Notes: generated from the letters alone by a model not told the origin. Positions 9,060 to 17,823 are shown, numbered from the stretch's first letter. The stretch is 35,824 nt of DNA from an uncultured Actinomycetes bacterium (GCA_903892635.1 CAITJH010000047.1:1-35824), one strand, 5' to 3'. Program-made: numbers and translations.

Positions 9060-10754
9060 ATGGTGAGTATGACAACTGAAAATCAAGAGTCGAATAATCA
9101 CGGTGGAATGCAGCGCCGAACATTCTTGCGAAGTGCTGCTTTGCTTGGAGTTGCCGCATCAGTCCCCGGCTTGCTCAGTGCGTGTGCTCCTCCGACAACA
9201 GCTGGTAGCTCGGGTAGCACTACAAAACTTCTCAAAGTCGGTTGGAAAAATGATATCGACACTTTCAACCCGTTCACCACAGTGACCACCGAAGCGATTG
9301 AAGTTCAGTCACTTATTTACGACAACTTGCTGCAGTATGGACTTGATCTAAAACCCGAACCAAGTTTGGCAACCGCGTCAAAAGCTGATGGCAACACAAT
9401 TACCTACACTCTTCGAGACGGCGTGACGTGGCATGACGGATCAGCATTAACTGCTGACGACGTTGTTTACACTTTTGATTTAATTGCAAAGAATCAACTT
9501 GGTATTAATGCGCAGTACCTTAAGGACCTCAAAACGGTCACTAGTCCGGATCCAAAGACTGTCGTTCTAGAATTCTCGCGACCACAAGCGTTTGATCCTG
9601 GTCTCGTTGTGCCAATTGTTCCGAAAGCAATTTGGTCCAAGATGACACCGAAGCAGATTGCGAAGTTTGATAACAGCACTCCTGTCGGTACAGGCCCATT
9701 CACTTTTGGTGCATGGAATAAAGGCCAGAATGTTTCCGTAGCGCGCAATGAAAAATGGTGGGGCACCAAGCCGGCCGCTGCTGGAGTGAGCTGGACTATT
9801 TACACCAATGATGATCTTCAAGCACAGGCGCTTAAGACAGGCGAGATTGACATCATTCCTCAGGTTCCGCCAACTGTCTTCACAGGGCTGCAAGGTGCTG
9901 ATGGAATTTCGACTGCGAATCTTGATTCATTTTCATTCCATCACATCGGTATTAACGTATCTGCGGACAAGAATTCAAAAGGCAACCCTCTCTTGCTCGA
10001 CAAGTCGGTGCGTCAAGCCCTCAGTTGCGCTCTAGATCGTAATCAAATTGTCCAGATCGCATACGCAGGATTGGCAAAGCCCGGTTCAGGTTTATTGCCG
10101 CCATCTTTTGGAGACTTCCACTACGAGCCAACTGCAGATGAGTTGCTAGACAACAACCCAACTAAGGCGAACCAGTTGCTTGATGCAGCCGGATACACAA
10201 AGAAAGATTCGAACGGAATACGTCAGTCTGCTGATGGAAAACCATTGTCATTTCGCATTATTGCGATCTCAACCACCACAGTTGACGTGCGTACTGCGCA
10301 GTTGTTCGTTGAGTCTGCGGCTAAAGTCGGTATTAAGTTAACGCTCACCACTTTGGACTCAGACACATTGGGCAGCACGGTTTACAACACCGATGGCCCA
10401 GATTGGGACATCTTCGTGTGGGGCTGGGATTCGGGAGTTTTTGATCCTGACTATCTACTAGGCGTCCCATTGACAAGCCAAATTGGCGGAAACAATGACG
10501 TTTTTTACTCCGATAAGGATTACGACGCCATGTACGACCAGCAAGCAACAGAGTTGGATCATGCGAAGCGTGTTGCTATCGTGCAAGCGATGCAAAAGAA
10601 ATACTACGAGGATTGCGCCTACATCATTCCGGTTTACCTCGACAAGCTTCAGGCCTATCGCAGTGCAAGTTGGAGTGGATGGAAGCAAACACCTGGCGGT
10701 GTCATCTTCAATTTCACTCGCGATAACTACCTGAAGGTGACTGCAGGAAGTTAG
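9060..10754 (+). CDS. ABC transporter substrate-binding lipoprotein, family 5 (peptide/nickel type)
   Basis: This 564-residue SBP_bac_5 protein is the extracytoplasmic receptor of the downstream Dpp-like transporter. The N-terminus carries a Tat-type lipoprotein signal: QRRTFLR at residues 18-24, a hydrophobic stretch, and the lipobox LSAC with the lipidated Cys at 42. The mature part shows WKNDIDTFNPFTTVTTEA, the family motif region YTLRDGVTWHDGSALTADDVVYTFD, and a late DWDIFVWGWDSGVFDPDYLL. Family members bind di- and oligopeptides but also some oligosaccharides and opines, so the fold does not fix the ligand. The start at ATG 9060 has no ribosome binding site; ATG 9069 is also possible. 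It is the first gene of the transporter operon. Confidence 0.93.
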   Translation: MVSMTTENQESNNHGGMQRRTFLRSAALLGVAASVPGLLSACAPPTTAGSSGSTTKLLKVGWKNDIDTFNPFTTVTTEAIEVQSLIYDNLLQYGLDLKPEPSLATASKADGNTITYTLRDGVTWHDGSALTADDVVYTFDLIAKNQLGINAQYLKDLKTVTSPDPKTVVLEFSRPQAFDPGLVVPIVPKAIWSKMTPKQIAKFDNSTPVGTGPFTFGAWNKGQNVSVARNEKWWGTKPAAAGVSWTIYTNDDLQAQALKTGEIDIIPQVPPTVFTGLQGADGISTANLDSFSFHHIGINVSADKNSKGNPLLLDKSVRQALSCALDRNQIVQIAYAGLAKPGSGLLPPSFGDFHYEPTADELLDNNPTKANQLLDAAGYTKKDSNGIRQSADGKPLSFRIIAISTTTVDVRTAQLFVESAAKVGIKLTLTTLDSDTLGSTVYNTDGPDWDIFVWGWDSGVFDPDYLLGVPLTSQIGGNNDVFYSDKDYDAMYDQQATELDHAKRVAIVQAMQKKYYEDCAYIIPVYLDKLQAYRSASWSGWKQTPGGVIFNFTRDNYLKVTAGS

Positions 10755-10766
10755 CGATATCTTTTT

Positions 10767-11735
10767 ATGAGCTACTTGCCACGCAAGACTTTGTTGCTCT
10801 TGGGATCGATCTTTTCGATCACGACGTTCAACTTCTTTCTTTTTCACGTCATTCCTGGCGACCCAATTAGGCTGATAGCACGAACTCAAAAACTTGATGC
10901 ACAACAAGTAGCTCAGTTGCGTAAAGATTACGGTCTAGATGGCTCGTTATTTTCCCAATACCTGACGTATCTAAAAAACTTGCTTCACGGTGATTTGGGC
11001 TATTCCTTTTCGTTGCATGAACCAGTGGCAACTGTTCTTTTTAGAGCGCTGGGACACACAGTCCTGTTGCTTACTTTCTCAACATTGATTGTTGTTGGCG
11101 CTGGTATTGCAATCGGCGTTTTTGCTGGTTCTCGTCAGGGATCTAAAAAAGATTCGATGACAGTTATTGGCGCGTTAGTTTTTTGGAGCATGCCAACATT
11201 CTGGGTTGGAATGCTCCTGGTCTTTATTTTTGGTGTGTGGTTTGCTGTGCTTCCTATTTCAGGAATCACAACTCCTAATGCTGTCTATCCAACCTATTTG
11301 TCTTACGTCTTGGATATTGGGCGGCATTTAATTTTGCCAACGTTAACTTTGGCGCTGGTTGACATCGCATTCTTTATTTTGATCACACGAACGGCAGTCG
11401 TTGAAGTAATGGGTGAGGATTACATGCTGACTGCACGCGGAAAGGGACTTCCTCGGCGGCGACTTGTTTGGCGTCACGGTGTTCGTAATGCGCTGCTGCC
11501 CGTACTGACCGCGTCGGCTCTGTACATCAGTGCACTCGTTGGCGGCGCTATCCAAGTAGAGGTTGTTTATTCATGGCCTGGCATGGGCTTGTTGATGTAT
11601 AACTCTGTTCTAGCGCGTGACTACCCAGTACTTGAAGCAACGTTCCTTGTAAGTTCAATTGTTGTTCTTCTCGCTAACTTCATCAGCGACATTATGTATC
11701 GCGTTCTTGATCCACGAGTGACGGTGTCTCAATGA
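10767..11735 (+). CDS. Dipeptide-type ABC transporter permease, DppB-like
   Basis: This 322-residue inner-membrane subunit has about six hydrophobic segments. The first (TLLLLGSIFSITTFNFFLFHVIPGDP) is followed by the family-typical extracytoplasmic LRKDYGLDGSLFSQYLTYLKNLLHGDLGYS. The cytoplasmic EAA loop that docks the ATPases is at GEDYMLTARGKGLPRRRL and HGVRNALLPVLT. It lies 12 bp after the binding-protein gene and overlaps the next permease gene by 4 nt (ATGA), so translation is probably coupled. Confidence 0.93.
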   Translation: MSYLPRKTLLLLGSIFSITTFNFFLFHVIPGDPIRLIARTQKLDAQQVAQLRKDYGLDGSLFSQYLTYLKNLLHGDLGYSFSLHEPVATVLFRALGHTVLLLTFSTLIVVGAGIAIGVFAGSRQGSKKDSMTVIGALVFWSMPTFWVGMLLVFIFGVWFAVLPISGITTPNAVYPTYLSYVLDIGRHLILPTLTLALVDIAFFILITRTAVVEVMGEDYMLTARGKGLPRRRLVWRHGVRNALLPVLTASALYISALVGGAIQVEVVYSWPGMGLLMYNSVLARDYPVLEATFLVSSIVVLLANFISDIMYRVLDPRVTVSQ

Positions 11736-12628
11736 GCGAACAATTTATTTCTGAGGTTGTGGCCGATGAAGCGCCACGCCATCGCAACCTATTCCAGCAG
11801 CTATGGTCAGACCGCATGGGCCGGGTAGGAATTATCATGACCATTGTCGTGCTTGTTGCTGCAATCGTCGGCCCAGTTATTTGGGCTTTTGATTCTTCTG
11901 CGGTCGGTGCTGATGCTTCCTCCATTTTGCAAGGACCAAGTTCAGCCCACTGGCTTGGAACTGATGAACTGGGCCGTGATGTCTTTAGTCAATTCCTTGA
12001 AGGGTCACGCGTTTCTTTGCTTGTTGGCGTGATGGCAACTTTGATTTCAACGATTATCGGCGCCGGTATAGGTATCTCATCTGGATATTTCACAGGACGA
12101 CTTGATACAACTCTCATGGCTGTCACTGATTTCTTTCTCGTGGTACCAGCGTTGCCATTGATGATTGCGATGGGTGCAATATTTGGTCAGAGTCTGACGA
12201 TCATCATTGCGATTATTGGCTTGTTGAGTTGGCCGCGAACAGCTCGGATTATTCGCTCACAAACATTGACACTTCGCGAACGTAAGTTTGTACCGCGGGC
12301 ACGTTCCTTAGGCGCAACGAACTGGCGCATTATTCGAACACACATCATTCCTCACGTTTTGCCGTTAATGGTTGCGAACACGATCTTGGTTGTCGCTGGC
12401 GCGATTCTTTCGGAAGCAACTCTGGCGTTCATCGGCCTCGGTGATCCAAACCGAATCTCGTGGGGGTCGATGTTGCATTTTGCATTCTCATCGGGAGCTG
12501 TTGGGCGCGGTGCATGGTGGTACTTCATGCCGCCCGGAATTGGCATTCTCATAATTGTGCTGGCTTTTACTTTGGTCGGGCATGCCTTTGATCGCATAAA
12601 TAATCCACGATTGAGAGATGCCGCATGA
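11732..12628 (+). CDS. Dipeptide-type ABC transporter permease, DppC-like
   Basis: This is the second membrane subunit, 298 residues. It begins with the N-terminal cytoplasmic segment and first membrane helix typical of DppC/OppC (LFQQLWSDRMGRVGIIMTIVV). The conserved HWLGTDELGRDVFSQFLEGSRVSLLVG follows, and the EAA loop is at KFVPRARSLGATNWRIIRTHIIPHVLP. Pairing with the DppB-like protein would form the transmembrane channel. Overlaps of 4 nt on both sides (ATGA) place it firmly inside the operon. Confidence 0.94.
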   Translation: MSEQFISEVVADEAPRHRNLFQQLWSDRMGRVGIIMTIVVLVAAIVGPVIWAFDSSAVGADASSILQGPSSAHWLGTDELGRDVFSQFLEGSRVSLLVGVMATLISTIIGAGIGISSGYFTGRLDTTLMAVTDFFLVVPALPLMIAMGAIFGQSLTIIIAIIGLLSWPRTARIIRSQTLTLRERKFVPRARSLGATNWRIIRTHIIPHVLPLMVANTILVVAGAILSEATLAFIGLGDPNRISWGSMLHFAFSSGAVGRGAWWYFMPPGIGILIIVLAFTLVGHAFDRINNPRLRDAA

Positions 12629-13605
12629 GCTTGTTAACGGTTCGGGATCTCAGCGTCCAATACGGAACAGTGCAAGGCGGCGTCCTTGCGGTAGATCGCG
12701 TTGATCTGACAATCAACCGGGGTGAATTTGTTGGATTGGCAGGTGAATCGGGGTGTGGCAAAACAACTCTGGCGATGTCGATACCGAACTTATTGCCAAA
12801 ATATGCATCAATCGTGTCAGGATCTGTTGAGTTTGAAGGCAAAGACATCGCGACGTTTAGTGAATCTGAACTCAATACATTGCGTTGGAAAGATGTTTCG
12901 GTAATTTTTCAAGGTGCGCTCAATGCATTGAACCCAGTTCAACGAATTGGTGACCAAATCGCAGAGCCCATCTTGATTCATGAACCGGGCACTTCACATG
13001 ACGAAGCTTGGCGGCGAGCCTGTGAGTTGTTAGAAGCTGTAGGAATTCCTTCGGCCCGTGCGAAAAGTTATCCTCATGAGTTTTCCGGTGGAATGCGTCA
13101 GCGCGTAATGATTGCAATGTCTCTGGCTTGCAAGCCGAAGCTCGTCATTGCGGACGAACCTATTACTGCTCTTGATGTGATGACGCAGGCGCAAATTCTT
13201 GATCTCTTACGTGAATTATCTACCTCATTTGATCTCTCGTTACTCTTGATTTCACATGACCTTTCGGTTCTTGCAGAGACGTGCGATCGCGTTCAAGTAA
13301 TGTACGCCGGCCGAGCAGCCGAAGCCGGAACAGCTAGTGAAGTGTTTGGCGCAGGCAATGCCGCACACCCCTACACGCGACGCCTATTGAACTCGTATCC
13401 AAACATCAATGGCGAGCGAGTATTCATTGACGGAATTCCGGGGTACCCACCGGATTTATCGCAGCCGCAAATTGGATGCAGATTTGCTGCGCGCTGTTCT
13501 GAAGCAATCGATGTTTGTCGGACAAGTGAACCTGATTTGGTTGCGATCTCTGCAACTCACTCGGTTGCGTGTCATCTTGCCGGGAAGTCGGTAACTCATG
13601 GATAG
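12625..13605 (+). CDS. Dipeptide-type ABC transporter ATPase, DppD-like
   Basis: This 326-residue ATP-hydrolysing subunit has Walker A GESGCGKTT (about residues 39-47), Q-loop VIFQGALNALNP, signature FSGGMRQRV, Walker B LVIADEPITALD and switch His in ISHDLSVLA. The C-terminal oligopeptide-transporter domain carries HPYTRRLLNSYP and four cysteines (GCRFAARC, DVC, VACH). In some characterised relatives this pattern binds an iron-sulfur cluster; whether this one does is inference. It overlaps both neighbours (4 nt before, 8 nt after). Confidence 0.95.
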   Translation: MSLLTVRDLSVQYGTVQGGVLAVDRVDLTINRGEFVGLAGESGCGKTTLAMSIPNLLPKYASIVSGSVEFEGKDIATFSESELNTLRWKDVSVIFQGALNALNPVQRIGDQIAEPILIHEPGTSHDEAWRRACELLEAVGIPSARAKSYPHEFSGGMRQRVMIAMSLACKPKLVIADEPITALDVMTQAQILDLLRELSTSFDLSLLLISHDLSVLAETCDRVQVMYAGRAAEAGTASEVFGAGNAAHPYTRRLLNSYPNINGERVFIDGIPGYPPDLSQPQIGCRFAARCSEAIDVCRTSEPDLVAISATHSVACHLAGKSVTHG

Positions 13606-14593
13606 TAATCAGCCAACTTTAGAAGTAACGAATCTCGTTGTTGAGTATTCTGCCAAGTCACGCTCGGGTCGTGGAGTTGAGGTTGCTCGCGCAGTTGATG
13701 GCGTTAATCTTTCGATCGCGTCTGGCGAGACACTTGCGATTGTCGGTGAATCCGGAAGCGGGAAATCGTCAATTGCGAATGCAATCATGCGGTTGATTGA
13801 CGTGGCCGATGGATCTATTTCGCTTGAAGGGCAAAATCTGCTCGACCTGAACGGTGCGCAACTTCGGACTGCCCGACGAAACTTTCAAATGATTTTCCAA
13901 GATCCCTTTGAATCGTTGGATCCTCGACGCACAGTGCTTGACACGGTTATTGAATCAATTGCAATTGCAGGAATCGCGAGTAGTCACGAAGATCAGAAGG
14001 CACTAGCCCTTCAGGCACTCGAAAACGTCGGACTCATCCCAGCAGAACGTGTTGGGGAGAGATATACATACCAACTTTCCGGTGGCCAACGTCAACGTGT
14101 TGCGATCGCAGCCGCTATGGTTCTCAAGCCTCGACTACTTGTTGCGGATGAACCTGTATCAATGCTCGACGTGTCATTACGTGCAGGTATTTTGCGCTTG
14201 ATGCAACAAATGAGTGAGCAGCTTGGTGTTGCAACCTTGTTCATCACTCACGATCTTTCGCTGGCATGGATGTATGCGGATCGAATTGCGGTGGTGTACC
14301 TCGGGCGAGTTGTTGAAGAAGCGTCAGCTGCTGAATTGATTACGTCACCGCAACATCCATACACCAAAGCATTGGTCTCGGTCATTCCAGTCCCAGAAGT
14401 TTCGACTCACGATAAGCGAATCGTGCTCACAGGGGAAATCCCGAATCCGACTGATATTCCTGCTGGCTGCCGCTTCCGTCCTCGTTGTCCGAAGTTCCGC
14501 GAACTTGGCGAGCCTGATGTATGTGCAACCCTTGATCCCAAACTAAAGTCAACAGATAACCATTACGTGGCCTGTCACTTCGCTGGCCAATAG
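13598..14593 (+). CDS. Dipeptide-type ABC transporter ATPase, DppF-like
   Basis: This is the second ATPase subunit, 331 residues. It has Walker A GESGSGKSS (about residues 50-58), Q-loop MIFQDPFESLDP, signature LSGGQRQRV, Walker B LLVADEPVSMLDVS and H-loop ITHDLSLAWMYADR. The C-terminal domain has HPYTKALVSVIP and a four-cysteine pattern (GCRFRPRC, DVC, ACH). It probably forms the nucleotide-binding heterodimer with the DppD-like protein. The ATG at 13598 lies 8 nt inside the preceding gene. Confidence 0.95.
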   Translation: MDSNQPTLEVTNLVVEYSAKSRSGRGVEVARAVDGVNLSIASGETLAIVGESGSGKSSIANAIMRLIDVADGSISLEGQNLLDLNGAQLRTARRNFQMIFQDPFESLDPRRTVLDTVIESIAIAGIASSHEDQKALALQALENVGLIPAERVGERYTYQLSGGQRQRVAIAAAMVLKPRLLVADEPVSMLDVSLRAGILRLMQQMSEQLGVATLFITHDLSLAWMYADRIAVVYLGRVVEEASAAELITSPQHPYTKALVSVIPVPEVSTHDKRIVLTGEIPNPTDIPAGCRFRPRCPKFRELGEPDVCATLDPKLKSTDNHYVACHFAGQ

Positions 14594-14601
14594 GAGCAAC
14601 A

Positions 14602-15759
14602 GTGGAATTCACCCGCGAGCAGGTCGTTGACCTGTTATCGACACTCGTCCGAATTGAATCCGTCACACCTTGGCTGATTGAAACTGGTAAGGGAGAACGC
14701 GCGCAAGCCGAGTATCTTGCAGAGTGGTTATCTGATACCTCACTTGAAGTGACTTTAGACGAAGTTCAGGATGGTCGTCCAAATTTACTTGTTCGACTTC
14801 GAGGAACTGGTGAAGGTCCGACCTTGTGCATCAATGCGCATGCAGACACTGTTGGCTATGGAAATTGGCCGACTCGTGCACTTGAGCCAGTCATCGAAGG
14901 GGATCGAATGATTGGCCTCGGTGCTGCAGATGACAAGGCAGGTTGCGTATCTGCGCTGCTTGCGGTCAGAGCACTTGCCGAAAATAACGTGAAGCTTAAT
15001 GGTGACGTCTTAGTTGCATGCGTCATCGATGAAGAAGGTGTTTCGATAGGTACCGAACACCTCGTTGCCAATCACAAGATGGACTATGCGATTGTGATCG
15101 AGCCAACTGGCCTACCAATTGCGATCACTGAACATCAAGGGTTTGGTTGGATCGACATTATTGTTCACGGTAAAGCCGCTCATGGCTCAGCTGCTGATGC
15201 AGGAATCGATTCCATCGTGCATATGGCTGAGGTTGTGACTCGGTTACATGAACTTGATGAGCGCGAGTGGGCACCGAACCCAGATCCCCTCAATGGTCGT
15301 ACCGTTTTTCATACAGGAACAATTCAAGGCGGAACTGATTACGCCACATACCCGAGCAAAACTGTGTTGGGGATTGAGATCGGTTCGCAACCTGGTGAAA
15401 CTCTTGATAATCGAATCGCAGACATCAACCAAATCTTTGCTGATATCACCGCAAAGTATCCAAACTTCCACGGCGAAATTGACGTGAAACTTAATCGCAA
15501 TCCTTTCGTAGGTGAAGGATTCGAGCTGCTGCTGGCCGCAATGAATAAAGCGGCAATTGAAGTTATTGGTAAACCTATGGCGCCTCAAGGCGAAAACTCG
15601 TGGACTGATGCCGCACTGTTGCAGGAAGCAGGAATTCCAACACTTCTTGTAGGCCCTGCAGGCGGTAACTACCATGCCGAAGATGAATGGGTATCTATTT
15701 CTGAGGTGGTTCAAATGACCGATATTCTTTACCGCACCATTATTGAACTGTTGAAATAG
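14602..15759 (+). CDS. M20-family metallopeptidase (ArgE/DapE/carboxypeptidase type)
   Basis: This 385-residue cytoplasmic dizinc amidohydrolase has all metal and catalytic positions in place. They are His80 in NAHADT, bridging Asp110 in GAADDKAG, base Glu144 and ligand Glu145 in VIDEEG, Glu167 in VIEPTG, and a final His in NYHAEDEW. The lid domain sits in between (about 178-290, with HGKAAHGSAADAG). Family members cleave amide bonds of dipeptides, N-acyl amino acids or carbamoyl groups. The GTG at 14602 has AGGAG (14592-14596) 5 nt upstream. Its position right after the transporter suggests it acts on the imported compound. Confidence 0.9.
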   Translation: MEFTREQVVDLLSTLVRIESVTPWLIETGKGERAQAEYLAEWLSDTSLEVTLDEVQDGRPNLLVRLRGTGEGPTLCINAHADTVGYGNWPTRALEPVIEGDRMIGLGAADDKAGCVSALLAVRALAENNVKLNGDVLVACVIDEEGVSIGTEHLVANHKMDYAIVIEPTGLPIAITEHQGFGWIDIIVHGKAAHGSAADAGIDSIVHMAEVVTRLHELDEREWAPNPDPLNGRTVFHTGTIQGGTDYATYPSKTVLGIEIGSQPGETLDNRIADINQIFADITAKYPNFHGEIDVKLNRNPFVGEGFELLLAAMNKAAIEVIGKPMAPQGENSWTDAALLQEAGIPTLLVGPAGGNYHAEDEWVSISEVVQMTDILYRTIIELLK

Positions 15760-15763
15760 ATCT

Positions 15764-17437
15764 ATGGACAGGTCGGCGCAAGCGGAAGCAGTTTTAGAAC
15801 GAATTGCGAACTTCGCTATAGAACTTACTCAAGGAACGCCGGTTCCAGGTGGAAGTGTTCGAGTAGTAGATCGCAATGGTTTAGTTGGCGAATTTGCCTT
15901 TGGCTATGCAGATGTCATTGCGCAGACTCCAGCTCGGCTTGATCATCGTTACGAAATAGGTTCAATCAGTAAGACTTTTACATCGTTACTGATCTACGCA
16001 CTGGTTGACGACAAACTCATTGACCTTGATGAACCTGTCACAACTTATTTGCCTTGGTTTGTCGGAGGTGAGCCAGATGCTCCGATGACCGCGCGCCATT
16101 TGTTGTCTCATACAGCTGGGCTAATTCTAGGTTCGGATCATATTCCTGATGAGCTCGCTCAAGTATGGGGAATGCGCAACCTTGCACGTAGTGGCGCTTT
16201 GGGCGAACGTTTCCACTATTCAAACCTCGGTTTCATGACGCTCGGAGCAATCGTGGAGGCGGTCACAGGTGACACTGTGGCTTCGCAACTTCGTCGCAGG
16301 GTCTTTGAGCCGATGGGCATTTCTGATGCTCGCGTCGGAGTAACACACGTCGATCATGCAACTATGGCAACGGGACACTGGCCATTACACGATGATCGGC
16401 CATGGACTGAAAACGACCCGCTTGCGCATGCTACGTGGTTTGAAGTGGCCTGTGCCGATGGAAACGTTGCTGCAAATATCCACGAATTAAGCGAACTAGC
16501 TCGCTTGATGCTGGGCGATGGAACATTAGATTCCCGCCGCATAGTCACTCAATCTGCGATGAATGAAATTGTTGCACCAAACGCCCCCACAGGCGAGGGC
16601 ACCGTTGAATGGGGAAATAGCCCAAAGGTTGATTCAAGTCGCTATGGGCTGGGCGTGAATGTCGAATTCATTGACGGCAATCATTGTGTAACGCATGGAG
16701 GTGGCATGGTTGGCTATGCAACATTCATGTTGGCCGATCGCACAAGTGGAATTGGCGTCGCAGTTCTCACAAATGGAAATGGCGATTATCCGGCAGCACA
16801 ATTAGTTGCACGCGTCACTCATCAGCAGTTTGTCGCGGAACTTTCCGGTCGAAGCGTTCCTGCATTGCCACCAACATCAGCACGACTGCTAGTGAGCGAG
16901 ATTTCAGAACAGCACCTAGGTGATTTCCATGGTGTTGCTCATGATGGAACACGATTATCATTGACCATTTCAAGCTTGGACGGAATTGTGCATGTTGAGT
17001 GCAAAGGTCAGCGGGCACCTGTGTATCGCACATGGACAGCTCGATTTGCGACCAGTCATCCTGATCTACGGCGATTCCATTTGCAGATCGTTGACGATTA
17101 CTGGACTTTTGGACCCTACGCACTACGTCGCTCAGAACGACCAGTTGTTGAATTAACTTCAGTTCAACAAGCTCTAGTAGGTCACTACCGATGTTATTCG
17201 CCGTGGTACACGAACTTTCGAATAATTGCTAGAGAGGGACAGTTGTATCTCGTAGCACCTGGGGGAGTGGAATCTCAGACTGAGGATTGCTTACTTATTG
17301 AACTCAATGACGGCGAATTTCGAATCGGGCAAGATCCATGGATGCCCGAACGATTATTAGTCGGCCCGATTGTTGGTGGACGGGCGATCTCAGTGATTCG
17401 TGATGGTTGCCTTTACTCAAGGTCGTTTACCCAATAA
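15764..17437 (+). CDS. Cytoplasmic serine hydrolase, class C beta-lactamase/DD-peptidase fold, with C-terminal extension
   Basis: The first ~345 residues of this 557-residue protein are a beta-lactamase-like domain. The catalytic Ser67-x-x-Lys70 is in SISK, the second motif is Tyr152-Ser-Asn, and the third motif His311-Gly-Gly is in THGGGMVGY. No signal peptide or membrane segment is seen, so it probably works inside the cell on imported material rather than on cell wall or as a resistance enzyme. The last ~200 residues form an extension of unrecognised beta-rich type. Relatives include D-aminopeptidases and esterases. It starts 4 bp after the M20 gene, with no clear ribosome binding site. 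Its TAA stop (17435-17437) lies inside the right terminator repeat. Confidence 0.85.
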   Translation: MDRSAQAEAVLERIANFAIELTQGTPVPGGSVRVVDRNGLVGEFAFGYADVIAQTPARLDHRYEIGSISKTFTSLLIYALVDDKLIDLDEPVTTYLPWFVGGEPDAPMTARHLLSHTAGLILGSDHIPDELAQVWGMRNLARSGALGERFHYSNLGFMTLGAIVEAVTGDTVASQLRRRVFEPMGISDARVGVTHVDHATMATGHWPLHDDRPWTENDPLAHATWFEVACADGNVAANIHELSELARLMLGDGTLDSRRIVTQSAMNEIVAPNAPTGEGTVEWGNSPKVDSSRYGLGVNVEFIDGNHCVTHGGGMVGYATFMLADRTSGIGVAVLTNGNGDYPAAQLVARVTHQQFVAELSGRSVPALPPTSARLLVSEISEQHLGDFHGVAHDGTRLSLTISSLDGIVHVECKGQRAPVYRTWTARFATSHPDLRRFHLQIVDDYWTFGPYALRRSERPVVELTSVQQALVGHYRCYSPWYTNFRIIAREGQLYLVAPGGVESQTEDCLLIELNDGEFRIGQDPWMPERLLVGPIVGGRAISVIRDGCLYSRSFTQ

Positions 17438-17475
17438 AAAAATCCCTCCGAGTAATCGGGGGGATTTTTTGTTTA
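17430..17475. terminator. Bidirectional terminator, right copy of the 46-bp direct repeat
   Basis: This is the same stem as at 4193-4238 (AAAAAATCCCTCCGA / TCGGGGGGATTTTTT) with AGTAA in place of AGCGA around the loop. It sits between the serine hydrolase (+) and whiB (-) and can stop both. The two copies are in direct orientation, 13,237 bp apart. Confidence 0.93.
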
Positions 17476-17480
17476 ACGGC

Positions 17481-17780
17481 TTAAGCCAGACGACTCTTCT
17501 TGCCGTCTAGGCGAGCGTAAATTTCTTGACGTTCTTCTTCGCTCAGTCCGCCCCATACGCCGTATGGTTCGCGTGACTTGATTGCAGCATCGCGGCACTG
17601 CGTTAGCACTGGGCAAGTTGCGCACACTGCCTTAGCTTGTGCAACGCGTCGCTCGCGTGCTTGTCCACGTTCGCCATCTGGATGGTAGAAAACGCCAGAG
17701 TCCATGCCACGGCATGCACTGTCGAGTTGCCAATCCCAGAAGTCGGCGTTTGGACCAGGAAGCCGAGTTACATCAGCCAT
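17481..17780 (-). CDS. WhiB-family [4Fe-4S] transcriptional regulator (WhiB/WhiD-like)
   Basis: This is an actinobacteria-specific redox- or NO-sensing regulator that works with the principal sigma factor. From the ATG at 17780 it has 99 residues. The four cluster cysteines are C23, C53, C56 and C62, in the Wbl pattern C-x29-C-x2-C-x5-C. The GVWGG turn is at 74-78 and the basic tail is DGKKSRLA. A longer in-frame reading from 17840 exists, but it would begin upstream of the predicted transcription start, so I reject it. A purine-rich AAAGGGTG precedes the chosen ATG. In the actinobacterial backbone whiB commonly sits between groEL and guaB, which supports the islet reading to its left. Confidence 0.93.
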   Translation of the reverse strand: MADVTRLPGPNADFWDWQLDSACRGMDSGVFYHPDGERGQARERRVAQAKAVCATCPVLTQCRDAAIKSREPYGVWGGLSEEERQEIYARLDGKKSRLA

Positions 17781-17823
17781 GTTTTCACCCTTTGATTTCG
17801 TACGGTTAGCCCCGATTGGTACT

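Larger units (their letters stand above)
4193..17475. other. Putative 13.2-kb accessory catabolic islet bounded by direct terminator repeats
   Basis: The block from the SIS gene to the serine hydrolase lies between two same-orientation copies of a 46-bp terminator (44 of 46 identical). The innermost genes take their stop codons from the repeats (4236-4238 and 17435-17437). Outside the repeats, groEL and whiB are neighbours I expect in the conserved actinobacterial backbone. No integrase, transposase or tRNA is present. That the block was inserted or can be excised through the repeats is inference; that the repeats exist and bracket the cluster is seen directly. Confidence 0.6.

Noticed and set aside
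15764-17437. Serine hydrolase as an antibiotic-resistance beta-lactamase
   Set aside because: There is no export signal, the protein is much longer than class C enzymes, and it sits in a catabolic operon. The SxxK, YxN and HxG motifs are shared by many non-resistance hydrolases.
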